Positions 7,946 to 15,334 of a stretch of DNA of 30,046 bases are shown in pieces; positions within the stretch are counted from its first letter, which is position 1; every line of letters begins with the position of its first letter. The stretch comes from Eubacteriales bacterium. Its GTDB lineage: Bacteria; Bacillota_A; Clostridia; Christensenellales; Aristaeellaceae. The DNA is taken from contig JARKQO010000409.1 of assembly GCA_029974855.1 (NCBI GenBank), positions 1-30,046 of the forward strand, given 5' to 3'. The translations under genes and the position numbers were made by a program. The notes below the pieces were generated by a model that was not told the DNA's origin, searched no databases, and worked only from the letters and a program-made list of their open reading frames with translations.

Positions 7946-7974
7946 ATTGTAGCCCCGGAAGGGTGAAACGTCAA
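7946..7974 (-). promoter_or_regulatory. Promoter of corA
   Basis: Minus strand TTGACG (7969-7974), 17 bp, TACAAT (7946-7951). Transcription starts near 7939, about 30 bases before the ATG. Confidence 0.7.
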
Positions 7975-8031
7975 GGGTGGCCGGGCCGTGTATTCCCGGC
8001 CCAATTTGCATACAATAAAGCGGGTTGCGCT

Positions 8032-8060
8032 TTGACACATAGCCTAAAGTGCGATACAAT
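8032..8060 (+). promoter_or_regulatory. Promoter of murB-rapZ
   Basis: TTGACA (8032-8037), exactly 17 bp, TACAAT (8055-8060). A GGGGGAGGA ribosome site (8089-8097) precedes the murB ATG. Confidence 0.8.
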
Positions 8061-8102
8061 AACCGTTGACCGGTGAGCCCGGGCGTCAGGGGGAGGACAT
8101 CC

Positions 8103-9056
8103 ATGGTCAGGGAGGACTGGAAAGAAGAGCTCCGAAGCATCCTGGGGAAAAAGGAGCTGCTGGAGAACGTGCCCATGAGCCGCTATACCACCTTGCGGCT
8201 GGGGGGCCCAGCGGAACTGCTGTGGGAAGTCAGCTCCCCGGAGACCCTGTCCCGGGCGCTGGCCTGGGCCAAGGGGCATGAGGTTCCGGTGACGGTCATC
8301 GGCAACGGCAGCAACCTGCTGGTGAAGGACGGAGGCATCCGGGGGCTGGTGCTCCACGTGGGGGAGCGCCTGGGCCACATCTCCCAGCCGGTCCCCTTGC
8401 CCGACGGGCGCTTCGCTTTGACCGCCCAGGCAGGGGCCCTGCTGTGCACCCTGGCGGAGAGGGCCGCGTCCCACAGCCTGACGGGGCTGGAGTTCGCCTC
8501 GGGCATTCCCGGCACGGTGGGGGGCGCGGTGTACATGAACGCTGGGGCCTATGGCGGGGAGATGAAGGATGTGGTCACCGGGGCAACAGCCTATGATTTC
8601 ACCGGCAAGCCCCTGGCCTTTTCGGCGGAGGAGCTGGGCCTGGGTTACCGCCAGAGCCGCTTTTCCGCCCAGGAACCGGCGGTGGTGACCAGCGTCACCG
8701 TGGCGCTCTCCCCGGGGGACGAGGACGCCATCCGGGCCGTCATGGGGGAGTTTGCCGCCCGGCGCAAGGAAAAGCAGCCTTTGCACCAGCCCAGCTGCGG
8801 CAGCACCTTCAAGAGGCCTCCGGACCGGTTCGCCGGGCCCCTGATTGAGCAATGCGGGCTGAAGGGCTGCCGCGTCGGCGGGGCCAGCGTCAGCCAGCTC
8901 CACGCGGGGTTTCTGGTGAACGACCAGGGGGGTACCTCCGAGGACTTTTTGGCTCTGATCGCCCGTGTGCAGCGGGAAGTGCTGGAAAAAACAGGGGTGC
9001 AGCTGAGCCCGGAGGTACGGATTCTGGGGGAGGACGCGCCCGCTAAGGAAGTATAG
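8103..9056 (+). CDS. murB: UDP-N-acetylenolpyruvoylglucosamine reductase MurB
   Basis: Second committed step of peptidoglycan precursor synthesis: FAD-dependent, NADPH-driven reduction of UDP-GlcNAc-enolpyruvate to UDP-MurNAc in the cytoplasm. The 317-aa protein has the family's motifs in order: RYTTLRLGGPA near the N-terminus, the FAD-binding GNGSNLLV (67-74), GIPGTVGGAVYMNAGAYGGE, LGYRQSRF, the active-site SCGSTFKRP with the proton-donor serine, and HAGFLVN near the C-terminus; it lacks the type I insertion. The start ATG at 8103 follows a strong GGGGGAGGA site and the promoter at 8032-8060. rapZ follows after a few tens of bases; murB-rapZ adjacency is common in Firmicutes, where yvcK and whiA usually come next but do not here. 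Confidence 0.97.
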   Translation: MVREDWKEELRSILGKKELLENVPMSRYTTLRLGGPAELLWEVSSPETLSRALAWAKGHEVPVTVIGNGSNLLVKDGGIRGLVLHVGERLGHISQPVPLPDGRFALTAQAGALLCTLAERAASHSLTGLEFASGIPGTVGGAVYMNAGAYGGEMKDVVTGATAYDFTGKPLAFSAEELGLGYRQSRFSAQEPAVVTSVTVALSPGDEDAIRAVMGEFAARRKEKQPLHQPSCGSTFKRPPDRFAGPLIEQCGLKGCRVGGASVSQLHAGFLVNDQGGTSEDFLALIARVQREVLEKTGVQLSPEVRILGEDAPAKEV

Positions 9057-9099
9057 GGGAATGAAGAGGGAATCCACCACAAAAGAAGGGGGCGGCACT

Positions 9100-10011
9100 G
9101 TGCAGTTTCTGATTCTCACCGGGCTGAGCGGGGCGGGCAAAACGCTGGCCATCCGGTATTTGGAGGACCTGGGGGCCCTCTGCGTGGATAACCTGCCCCC
9201 CATGATGCTGGTGCCCTTTATGGAGGCCTGCCAAACCACCAATTTGCACGCGCCCATGGTGGCCATCGCCGCGGACGTGCGCTCCGGCGAGTTTTTTGAC
9301 GCCATGGCCGTGGTGAAGATGATTGACGAGGCCCGCACCGTGGGCTTTCACATTGACACCCTCTTTGTGGAGGCCAGCGAGGACGTGCTGGTGAACCGCT
9401 ACAAGGAGAGCCGCCGGGACCATCCCCTGGCCGGGGAGGGCATCTCCCTGGAGGAGGCCATCCGGGACGAGAAGAACCGCCTGGAGCCCCTGCGGGAGGC
9501 CGCCAACCACCTGATCAACACATCCACTTTGAAGCCCCGGGCCCTGCAGCGGATTCTCAGCGAAATTGTGAAGCACGCGGACGACCAATCCCCCCTGCGG
9601 GTGGAAATCCTCAGCTTTGGCTTCAAGCGGGGCATTCCCAGGGAGGGGGACTTGGTGTTTGACGTGCGGTTTCTGCCCAATCCCTTTTACATCGCGGAGA
9701 TGGGCAGCCACACGGGGCTGGACGCGGACGTACAGGAATTTGTGCTGGGCCATCCGGTGACCCAGGAATTCCTGAAAAAGTGTATCGATATGCTGGAGTT
9801 TCTGTTGCCCCATTATGTGGAGGAGGGGAAGCACCGGTTGGTGATCGCCGTGGGCTGCACCGGGGGCGCCCACCGCAGCGTGGCCATTTCCGAGTACATC
9901 TACGGGAAGCTGAAGGACATGGGCCACCGGATCACCATCCACCACCGGGACCTGGCCCTGGAGCAGGCTCATTGGGCCACCAAGAGCGACTACCAGAAGG
10001 GGGAGCCCTGA
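9100..10011 (+). CDS. rapZ: RNase adapter / nucleotide-binding protein RapZ (YvcJ)
   Basis: P-loop protein of the RapZ/YvcJ family; in E. coli it steers glmZ small RNA to RNase E and so controls GlmS, while in Firmicutes it affects competence and growth by less clear means. The N-terminal Walker A G-L-S-G-A-G-K14-T is followed by VDNLPP; the C-terminal half ends in the conserved GCTGGAHRSV and HRDL. I choose the GTG at 9100 (303 aa) because family members begin a few residues before the P-loop and an AAGGGGG site sits just upstream; the ATG at 9061 would add 13 residues and has its GGGG only one base away. It ends at a clear terminator (10054-10089). The usual yvcK/whiA partners are absent downstream. 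Confidence 0.95.
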   Translation: MQFLILTGLSGAGKTLAIRYLEDLGALCVDNLPPMMLVPFMEACQTTNLHAPMVAIAADVRSGEFFDAMAVVKMIDEARTVGFHIDTLFVEASEDVLVNRYKESRRDHPLAGEGISLEEAIRDEKNRLEPLREAANHLINTSTLKPRALQRILSEIVKHADDQSPLRVEILSFGFKRGIPREGDLVFDVRFLPNPFYIAEMGSHTGLDADVQEFVLGHPVTQEFLKKCIDMLEFLLPHYVEEGKHRLVIAVGCTGGAHRSVAISEYIYGKLKDMGHRITIHHRDLALEQAHWATKSDYQKGEP

Positions 10012-10053
10012 GCCAAACAAAAGAAAAACAAAAACCGCCAAAGCCTTGCAAGA

Positions 10054-10089
10054 GAACCGTTTCCGTCATAGAAACGATTCTTTTTGTTT
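10054..10089 (+). terminator. Rho-independent terminator after rapZ
   Basis: Ten-base arms (10054-10063 and 10071-10080) pair with one mismatch around a 7-base loop and are followed by TTTTTGTTT. It lies 43 bases after the rapZ stop. Directly behind it TTTGTTT/AAACAAA (10083-10100) forms a second small inverted repeat. Confidence 0.8.
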
Positions 10090-10100
10090 ACCGAAACAAA

Positions 10101-10373
10101 GAAAAAGTTATTTCATTGTGACATCTGTTCTTGCAATTGTGATCGATTTGACAAAATCAAATGACGGCTGGTGCCCCTTTGCTCTGAGCCGTGTCGGAAA
10201 AGGGAGAGGGTTTCGTTTGGATCGTTGCGGAAAAATGTCGCAAAACCTAAATAATGTACTTTTAGTCCCGAATAGTACCCAGAGTTTGCTTTCTATGCTA
10301 TAATGCTGAAAAAGGTGACAAGTGGAGCATTTTTTAGGAAAATTGTAATCAGAAAGGATTGGAGGATGAGTTC
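10101..10373 (+). promoter_or_regulatory. spo0A control region
   Basis: AT-richer region before spo0A. An extended -10 TGC-TATAAT is at 10296-10304 with a poor -35 (TACCCA). Further upstream ATTGTGA occurs twice, at 10115-10121 and 10136-10142, exactly 21 bp (two helical turns) apart, which looks like a binding site for a protein contacting one face. Near matches to the Spo0A box (TGTCGAA) are TTTGTCAAA on the minus strand at about 10147-10156 and TGTCG with one extra base at ~10190 and ~10236. I cannot find a convincing sigma-H promoter. The ribosome site GGAGG is at 10361-10365. Confidence 0.45.
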
Positions 10374-11153
10374 ATGCATGACGTGAGGCTGTTGGTCGTG
10401 GATAATCACGCAGAGCTACGGCGAGTAATGGTAGAATTTCTACAAAAGCAGGAAGGTATCGCATCTGTGCGTGAGGCTGAGAATGGAGCGGAGGCGCTGA
10501 ACATTCTGGCCAACGAGCCGGTGGACGTAATGGTGACAGACCTGATTATGCCCCTGATGGACGGCTACACCCTATTGGAGGAGATGCGAAAGTTACCCCT
10601 GGACCCAACCCCAAAAACCATTGCGGTCACCGCGTTGGGCCGGGATGATTTTGTGATGCGCGCCATTGAACGAGGCGTGATGTATTATATGGTAAAACCC
10701 TTTGACATGAAGCATTTGCTTCGGCATATCCACGAGGTGATGGGCATCAGCAGCCAGGAGACCCAGCCCCTGCTGCGCCCCACTTTGATGGGGCGGCATT
10801 CCCAAAGCCTGGACGAGCGCCTGAGCAGCCTGTTCCTGACCATTGGGATTCCGGCCCACATCAAGGGCTACAGCTTTCTGCGGGAAGCGGTGAAAATGGT
10901 GATCGAGCAGCCCGACATCATCAACCGGATCACCAAGGAGCTGTACCCCGGCATCGGCAAGCGCTTTGACACCACCGCCAGCAAGGTGGAGCGGGCCATC
11001 CGCCACGCCATCGAGGTGGCCTGGAGCAGGGGCCGGATTGAGACCCTGAACCGGGCTTTCGGGTGCAAGGTGTGTACCAAGGAGGATAAACCCACCAACG
11101 GCGAGTTCATCGCCATGATCGCCGACAAGCTGAGCATGGAGAGAACCGCGTAA
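10374..11153 (+). CDS. spo0A: Stage 0 sporulation protein A (Spo0A)
   Basis: Master transcription factor for sporulation entry (259 aa). The N-terminal receiver domain (residues 5-120) has the phospho-acceptor D56 in VTDLIMP, the switch threonine in AVTALG and lysine in VKPFDM. The C-terminal DNA-binding domain is unmistakable: GIPAHIKGY, LYPGIGKRF, TTASKVERAIRHAIEVAWSRG and PTNGEFIAMIADKL. The acidic pocket reads D10-N11 where Bacillus subtilis Spo0A has D10-D11, so one of the Mg2+-coordinating acids appears to be replaced by asparagine. The start is the ATG at 10374, 8 bases after GGAGG; an in-frame TTG at 10359 has no suitable site. Monocistronic, closed by the hairpin at 11167-11212. Confidence 0.98.
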   Translation: MHDVRLLVVDNHAELRRVMVEFLQKQEGIASVREAENGAEALNILANEPVDVMVTDLIMPLMDGYTLLEEMRKLPLDPTPKTIAVTALGRDDFVMRAIERGVMYYMVKPFDMKHLLRHIHEVMGISSQETQPLLRPTLMGRHSQSLDERLSSLFLTIGIPAHIKGYSFLREAVKMVIEQPDIINRITKELYPGIGKRFDTTASKVERAIRHAIEVAWSRGRIETLNRAFGCKVCTKEDKPTNGEFIAMIADKLSMERTA

Positions 11154-11166
11154 GGGAACGGAGCGC

Positions 11167-11212
11167 CACAGCGAGGCGGCCCGCCGGGAAACCGGCAGGC
11201 CGCCTCGCTGTG
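11167..11212 (+). terminator. Terminator hairpin after spo0A
   Basis: A perfect 15-bp stem (11167-11181 with 11198-11212) continues after one mismatch into GCCGG-GAAA-CCGGC, a 5-bp stem capped by a GNRA tetraloop. No T-run follows, so it is either a factor-assisted terminator or a 3'-end stabiliser. Starts 13 bases after the stop. Confidence 0.65.
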
Positions 11213-11284
11213 TGCCGGGGTAGCCCCCGGATGAAAAAAGGGAGGGATTTCCTGGGAAGGGGGCTGCCCCAGGGGCGGTATTCA

Positions 11285-11293
11285 TGCTATAAT
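11285..11293 (+). promoter_or_regulatory. Extended -10 promoter of xpt
   Basis: TGC-TATAAT (TATAAT at 11288-11293) without a recognisable -35. The leader to the ATG at 11328 would be about 28 bases, too short for the purine riboswitch that controls xpt in Bacillus. Confidence 0.55.
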
Positions 11294-11327
11294 GACTTTG
11301 GTCAACAATCCGGAAGGAGACAGGGGC

Positions 11328-11912
11328 ATGAAAGAGCTTCAGGAGGCCATCAGGAGCCAGGGCATTGGCAAGGAGGGCGGCATCGTCAAGGTGGACATGT
11401 TTCTGAACCACCGGATGAATACCGCTTTGATGGTGGAGATGGGCCAGGCCTTCCACCAGGCCTTTGGGGAGGAACCGGTGGATTTGATCCTGACGGTGGA
11501 AAGCAGCGGCATCGCCGTGGCGCTGACCACGGCCATCGCCTTTGGGAACGTGCCGGTGGTGTTCGCCAAGAAGGGCAAGCCCTCCACCTTGGCGGGGGAG
11601 GTCTATCAAAGCCAGGTTTTTAGCTATACCCGGGGGGAGGCCTGCCCCATCTCCGTGGCCAAGGCCTATTTGCCCCAGGAGGCCAAGGTGCTGATCATCG
11701 ACGATTTTCTGGCCAACGGGGAGGCCAGCCAGGGGCTGGTGGACATCGTGCGCCAGGCCGGGGCCCAGGTGGTGGGCATCGGCATCTGCGTGGAGAAGGG
11801 CTTCCAGGCCGGCGGGGCCAGGCTGCGGAGCCAGGGCTTCAAGGTGGTGTCCTTGGCCACGGTGACGGGCATTGAGGACGGCAAGCCCGTGCTGGCCCAG
11901 CAGGAGGCTTGA
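11328..11912 (+). CDS. xpt: Xanthine phosphoribosyltransferase
   Basis: Purine salvage: converts xanthine and PRPP to XMP in the cytoplasm. The 194-aa protein matches Bacillus Xpt along its whole length: VDMFLNHRMN near residue 22, VESSGIAVA, VVFAKKGKPST, and the PRPP-binding loop VLIIDDFLANGEA at 121-133, then GFQAGG and a short C-terminal tail. The start at 11328 is preceded by GGAAGGAGA. Own promoter; no guanine riboswitch and no pbuX partner gene. Its TGA stop overlaps the TTGACA of a promoter that probably serves the ABC-F gene downstream. Together with purA (17742) it belongs to purine nucleotide supply, but the two are not linked in one operon. Confidence 0.95.
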   Translation: MKELQEAIRSQGIGKEGGIVKVDMFLNHRMNTALMVEMGQAFHQAFGEEPVDLILTVESSGIAVALTTAIAFGNVPVVFAKKGKPSTLAGEVYQSQVFSYTRGEACPISVAKAYLPQEAKVLIIDDFLANGEASQGLVDIVRQAGAQVVGIGICVEKGFQAGGARLRSQGFKVVSLATVTGIEDGKPVLAQQEA

Positions 11913-11937
11913 CAGCGGCCCGGAGCCGTGATAAGCT
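11909..11937 (+). promoter_or_regulatory. Candidate promoter of the ABC-F gene
   Basis: TTGACA (11909-11914, overlapping the xpt stop), 17 bp, TAAGCT (11932-11937) carrying a TGA extension just before it. The -10 is poor (3 of 6) but the -35 is perfect. Transcription would start near 11944 and give a ~230-base leader. Confidence 0.45.
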
Positions 11938-12173
11938 AACCACAGCCAGGGCTCCCCACAGGGGCCCAAACCGGAACGGAGCGGAAGGAATGCGCAAATA
12001 ACCCTGCCATGAACCCGAAGAAAAACGGGGGAAGGAATCGCCAAGCTGTATCACGCCGGTGATGCCGCTTTGCGTTGGCAGGAAAAGCGCGGCCTGAGGG
12101 CTCTGTTTTTTGTTGTCCGTTTGCGCCTTCCCTTCCCCCTGTGCCCAACCGGGCCCCACAAGGAGGAGTTACA
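11938..12173 (+). promoter_or_regulatory. Long leader of the ABC-F gene, possible attenuator
   Basis: About 230 bases between the candidate promoter and the ABC-F start. It holds an early hairpin (GGG/CCC and CCCC/GGGG around ACA, 11948-11969), two short upstream reading frames (a three-codon one near 11990 beginning ATG-CGC-AAA, and a 17-codon one from the ATG at 12009), and a G-U-rich stem ending in a T-run (about 12083-12112, then TTTTTT at 12105-12112). GGGGCCC in the first hairpin is exactly complementary to GGGCCCC just before the ribosome site AGGAGGAG, so alternative folds are possible. Several ABC-F resistance genes are controlled by ribosome-stalling attenuators in such leaders; applying that here is inference. 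Confidence 0.4.
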
Positions 12174-13652
12174 ATGGCGCGGATCGCCGTGGAAGACCTT
12201 ACCTTTGCCTATGAGGGCAGCTATGATAATGTGTTTGAGCACGCGTCCTTCACCGTGGACAGCCGCTGGCGGCTGGGCCTGGTGGGGCGCAACGGCCGGG
12301 GCAAAACCACGCTGTTGCGGCTTTTGCAAGGGCAGCTGCTTTGCCGGGGCAGCATCGACATGCCCGTGGAAGGGGTGTATTTCCCCTTCCGGGTGGCGGA
12401 CGGCGCCCGGCCCACTTTGGAGATTCTGGAGGAGATGGCCGGGAATGCGGCCCTGTGGAAGCTGCGGCGGGAGATGAACCTGCTGGGGGTGGCGGAGGAC
12501 ACCCTGTACCGGCCCTTTGATACCCTTTCCAAGGGGGAGCAGACCAAGGTCCAGCTGGCGGCCTTATTCTCCCGGGAGGACGCCTACCCCCTCATCGACG
12601 AGCCCACCAACCACTTGGACCTGCCGGGCCGGGAGGCGGTGGGGGACTACTTGCTGGGCAAGGACGGCTTTTTGCTGGTAAGCCATGACCGGGCCTTCCT
12701 GAATCGCTGCGTGGACCACATCCTCTCCATCAACCGGAAGGACATCACCGTCACCAAGGGCAACTACGATACCTTCCAGCAGGAGATGGACCGGCAGAAC
12801 CAATACGAGCTGGGGGAGAACGAGAGGCTGAAAAAGGACATCCGGCGGCTGAATGAAAGCGCCCGCCGCACGGCCCAGTGGAGCCAGACCATTGAAAAGA
12901 GCAAGTATGCCGGGGAATACAGCGGCAACAGCCCCGACCGGGGCTACATCGGAGCCCGCAGCGCGGCCATGATGAAGCGGGCCCTGAACGTGCAGCGGCG
13001 GCAGGAGCAGGCCGCCGAGGAAAAGAGCAAGCTGCTGAAAAACGTGGAAAAGGTGGGGGAGCTGAAGCTGTCCCCTTTGGCCCATCCCAAGAAAACTTTG
13101 GTTCAGGTGCGGGACGGCCTGGTGCGCTATGGGGACCGGGTGGTGTGCCGGGGGATTTCCTTCGCTGTGCGCCAGGGGGAGCGGCTGGCTTTGGCGGGCT
13201 CCAACGGGGCTGGCAAGAGCAGCGTGCTGAAAACCCTCTGCGGCCTGTCCCAGGCCCTGACAGGGGAAATTTCCCTAGCTCCCAACCTGATCGTTTCCTA
13301 TGTGCCCCAGTCCACCCGGGAGCTTGGGGGGGATTTCCGGGAGTTTATCCTCCGGGAGGGCCTGGACGAAACGTTGTTCAAGGCCATTTTGCGCAACATG
13401 GACTTTGGCCGGGAGCAGTTTGACAAGGACCTGGCCCAGCTCAGCGAGGGGCAAAAAAAGAAGATGCTGCTGGCCAAAAGCCTTTGTGAGCCAGCCCATC
13501 TGTATGTGTGGGACGAGCCTTTGAACTTTATCGACCTGCTGAGCCGGGTGCAGGTGGAGGAGCTGCTGCTGCAATACCAGCCCACCATGCTGCTGGTGGA
13601 GCATGACCGGGCGTTTTTGGACAAGGTGTGCACCGGGGTGGTGGAGCTGTAG
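12174..13652 (+). CDS. ABC-F ribosomal protection protein, Lsa-like
   Basis: Soluble tandem-ATPase that binds the ribosomal E-site; Lsa-type members displace lincosamides, streptogramin A and pleuromutilins. The 492-aa protein has Walker A1 G38-RNGRGK-T, signature LSKGEQ (118-123) and DEPTNHLDL (142-), the interdomain linker with many charged residues including the Lsa-typical SGNSPDRGYIGARSA and AEEKSKLLKNVE, then Walker A2 GSNGAGKSS, signature LSEGQKKK and VWDEPLNFIDL. There are no membrane segments. The DEPLNFID box and linker favour the Lsa branch over the housekeeping EttA/Uup branches. Start ATG at 12174 behind AGGAGGAG. Behind a long leader; convergent with the SDR gene. Actual resistance is not shown by sequence alone. 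Confidence 0.9.
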   Translation: MARIAVEDLTFAYEGSYDNVFEHASFTVDSRWRLGLVGRNGRGKTTLLRLLQGQLLCRGSIDMPVEGVYFPFRVADGARPTLEILEEMAGNAALWKLRREMNLLGVAEDTLYRPFDTLSKGEQTKVQLAALFSREDAYPLIDEPTNHLDLPGREAVGDYLLGKDGFLLVSHDRAFLNRCVDHILSINRKDITVTKGNYDTFQQEMDRQNQYELGENERLKKDIRRLNESARRTAQWSQTIEKSKYAGEYSGNSPDRGYIGARSAAMMKRALNVQRRQEQAAEEKSKLLKNVEKVGELKLSPLAHPKKTLVQVRDGLVRYGDRVVCRGISFAVRQGERLALAGSNGAGKSSVLKTLCGLSQALTGEISLAPNLIVSYVPQSTRELGGDFREFILREGLDETLFKAILRNMDFGREQFDKDLAQLSEGQKKKMLLAKSLCEPAHLYVWDEPLNFIDLLSRVQVEELLLQYQPTMLLVEHDRAFLDKVCTGVVEL

Positions 13653-13671
13653 CGAAGCTTTCCCCGGCGGC

Positions 13672-14391
13672 CTAGTCCATCACCATGCCCCCATTGGGGG
13701 AAAGGACCTGCCCGGTAAAATAGGCGGCCTCCCGGGAGCAGAGCCACAGGATGGCGGCGGCGGCCTCCCGGGCCGTGCCCAGCCTTCCCAGGGGGATCTC
13801 CTCCCGGAGCAGGGCCAAAGCGTCGTCTCCCAGGGAGTTGGTCATGTCCGTGGCAATGGCCCCCGGGGCCACGCAGTTGACCCGGATGCCGCAGGGGGCC
13901 ACCTCCTTGGCCAGGGCCTTGGTGAAACCGATGAGCCCGGCCTTGGCGGCGGAATAATGGGCCTCCATACAGGCCCCCGCCTGCCCCCACATGCTGGAAA
14001 GGAACACGATGCTCCCGGCTTTGCGCCGGATCATCCCCGGCAACACGGCCCGGGCCGTGTAAAAGGCCCCGCTGAGGTTCACCCCCAGCATTCGGTGCCA
14101 GTCCTCATCGGTGATGTCCGGCAGAAGCTTTTGCTGGGCGATTCCCGCACAGGCCGCCAAGGCGTCGATGTGCCCCAGCAGGCCCTCCGCCTCCCGGCAG
14201 GCGGCGGCCACCCGGCCGCTGTCCGCCACGTCGCAGGGCAAAGCGATGGCCCCGGTTTCCCGGGAAAGGGCTTGGGCCGCCTCTTCGCTGGCGTGATAGA
14301 AGAAGGCCACCCGGTACCCGGCCCCGGCAAAGGCCCGCACGGCGGCCGCGCCAATGCCCCGGCTGCCCCCCGTGATCAGCGCGGTTTCCAT
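13672..14391 (-). CDS. SDR-family NAD(P)-dependent oxidoreductase (FabG-like)
   Basis: Short-chain dehydrogenase/reductase (239 aa), cytoplasmic. The N-terminal TGGSRGIG is the dinucleotide-binding loop; the catalytic Ser is in FLSSMWG and the YxxxK pair is Y-S-A-A-K, followed by RVNCVAPGAIATDM. The usual NNAG motif reads AACAG. Length and motifs are those of 3-oxoacyl-ACP reductases, but no fatty acid genes are nearby, so the substrate is open. The start at 14391 has AAGGAGG directly upstream. It lies 10 bases after the CorA-family gene stop and is the second gene of that transcript; the pairing with a cation transporter is unexplained. Convergent with the ABC-F gene (19-base gap). Confidence 0.88.
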   Translation of the reverse strand: METALITGGSRGIGAAAVRAFAGAGYRVAFFYHASEEAAQALSRETGAIALPCDVADSGRVAAACREAEGLLGHIDALAACAGIAQQKLLPDITDEDWHRMLGVNLSGAFYTARAVLPGMIRRKAGSIVFLSSMWGQAGACMEAHYSAAKAGLIGFTKALAKEVAPCGIRVNCVAPGAIATDMTNSLGDDALALLREEIPLGRLGTAREAAAAILWLCSREAAYFTGQVLSPNGGMVMD

Positions 14392-14401
14392 GGGAGCCTC
14401 C

Positions 14402-15334
14402 TTAAAACATCTTCTTGCGCCACAGCATGATGAACGCGGCCACCGCGCCCACGATGGAGATACCCAGCACCGCGAAAAAGCCCCAGTGGGAATCCTCAAA
14501 GGGCACCCGCACGTTCATGCCCCAGAAGGAGGCGAAGATGGTGGGCACCGCCAGCACCACGGTGAGGCTGGTGAGGATTTTCATGACGATATTCAGGTTG
14601 TTGCTGATGATGGAGGCGAAGGCGTCCATGGTGCCGCTCATGATGTCCCGGTAGATGGCGCACATCTCCATGGCCTGCTTGTTTTCCACGATCACGTCCT
14701 CCAGCAGGTCCGCGTCCTCGGGGTACTTGCGCAGCATCTCCATGCGCATCATCTTCTCCATCACCATCTCGTTGCCCTTGAGGCTGGTGGAGAAGAACAC
14801 CAAAGATTTTTCCAGCTTCATCATCTGCAGCAGCTCCTGGTTCCGCAGGCTCTTTTGCAGCCGCTCCTGCACCAGCATGCTGGACTTGTCGATCTGCTTC
14901 AGGTAGGCCAAAAACCGGGAGGCGTTGCGGTTGAGGATCTGCAAAATGAAGCGGGTGCGCTTGAAGGTCCAGAAGCCGCGAATCCGCTCCTCGGTGAAGT
15001 CGGAGATCAAAGGCGTGTTCCGGGTGGACACCGTGATGATCACATCGTCCACCATGATGATGCCCATAGGGATGGTGGAATAGCTGTAGCCGTTATCCTC
15101 CGCCTCCACATAGGGAATGTCCACGATGATGAGGGTCTGGTCCCCGTCCCGTTCGATCCGGGCGCTTTCCTCCTCGTCCAGGGCGGCTTGCAGATAGGTG
15201 GGGTCCAGAGCGAAGCGGGCGTTGAGGCCCGCGATCTCATCCCGGGTGGGATTTTGCAGATGCACCCAGCAGCCCTTCTCCAGGGTGGTGATTTCCGTCA
15301 GATGGTCGTCCACGGTGAGGTAAATTTTCTTCAT
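14402..15334 (-). CDS. CorA-family divalent cation transporter, second paralogue
   Basis: Second CorA-like transporter of the window (310 aa), of the shorter, YfjQ-like type common in Clostridia. The cytoplasmic part opens with MKKIYLTVDD and WVHLQNPTRDEI and carries a long helical region; near the C-terminus a membrane span ends in the F-W-G-M-N selectivity motif, followed by a second span and the basic tail WRKKMF. Start ATG at 15334; the ribosome site is weak (AAGGCAGG) and lies in a stem that can form just before the ATG. The consensus promoter at 15555-15583 implies a ~214-base structured leader (described separately), suggesting control by read-through or translation initiation. An SDR gene follows 10 bases downstream. 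Confidence 0.92.
   Translation of the reverse strand: MKKIYLTVDDHLTEITTLEKGCWVHLQNPTRDEIAGLNARFALDPTYLQAALDEEESARIERDGDQTLIIVDIPYVEAEDNGYSYSTIPMGIIMVDDVIITVSTRNTPLISDFTEERIRGFWTFKRTRFILQILNRNASRFLAYLKQIDKSSMLVQERLQKSLRNQELLQMMKLEKSLVFFSTSLKGNEMVMEKMMRMEMLRKYPEDADLLEDVIVENKQAMEMCAIYRDIMSGTMDAFASIISNNLNIVMKILTSLTVVLAVPTIFASFWGMNVRVPFEDSHWGFFAVLGISIVGAVAAFIMLWRKKMF

Noticed and set aside
10330..10362. Sigma-H promoter of spo0A (AGGAAAA followed by GGAT)
   Set aside because: The -10 GAAT is missing and the site would place the start downstream of or within the ribosome site.
11228..11330. Purine riboswitch before xpt
   Set aside because: The extended -10 at 11288-11293 leaves only ~28 bases of leader and no purine aptamer consensus is visible.
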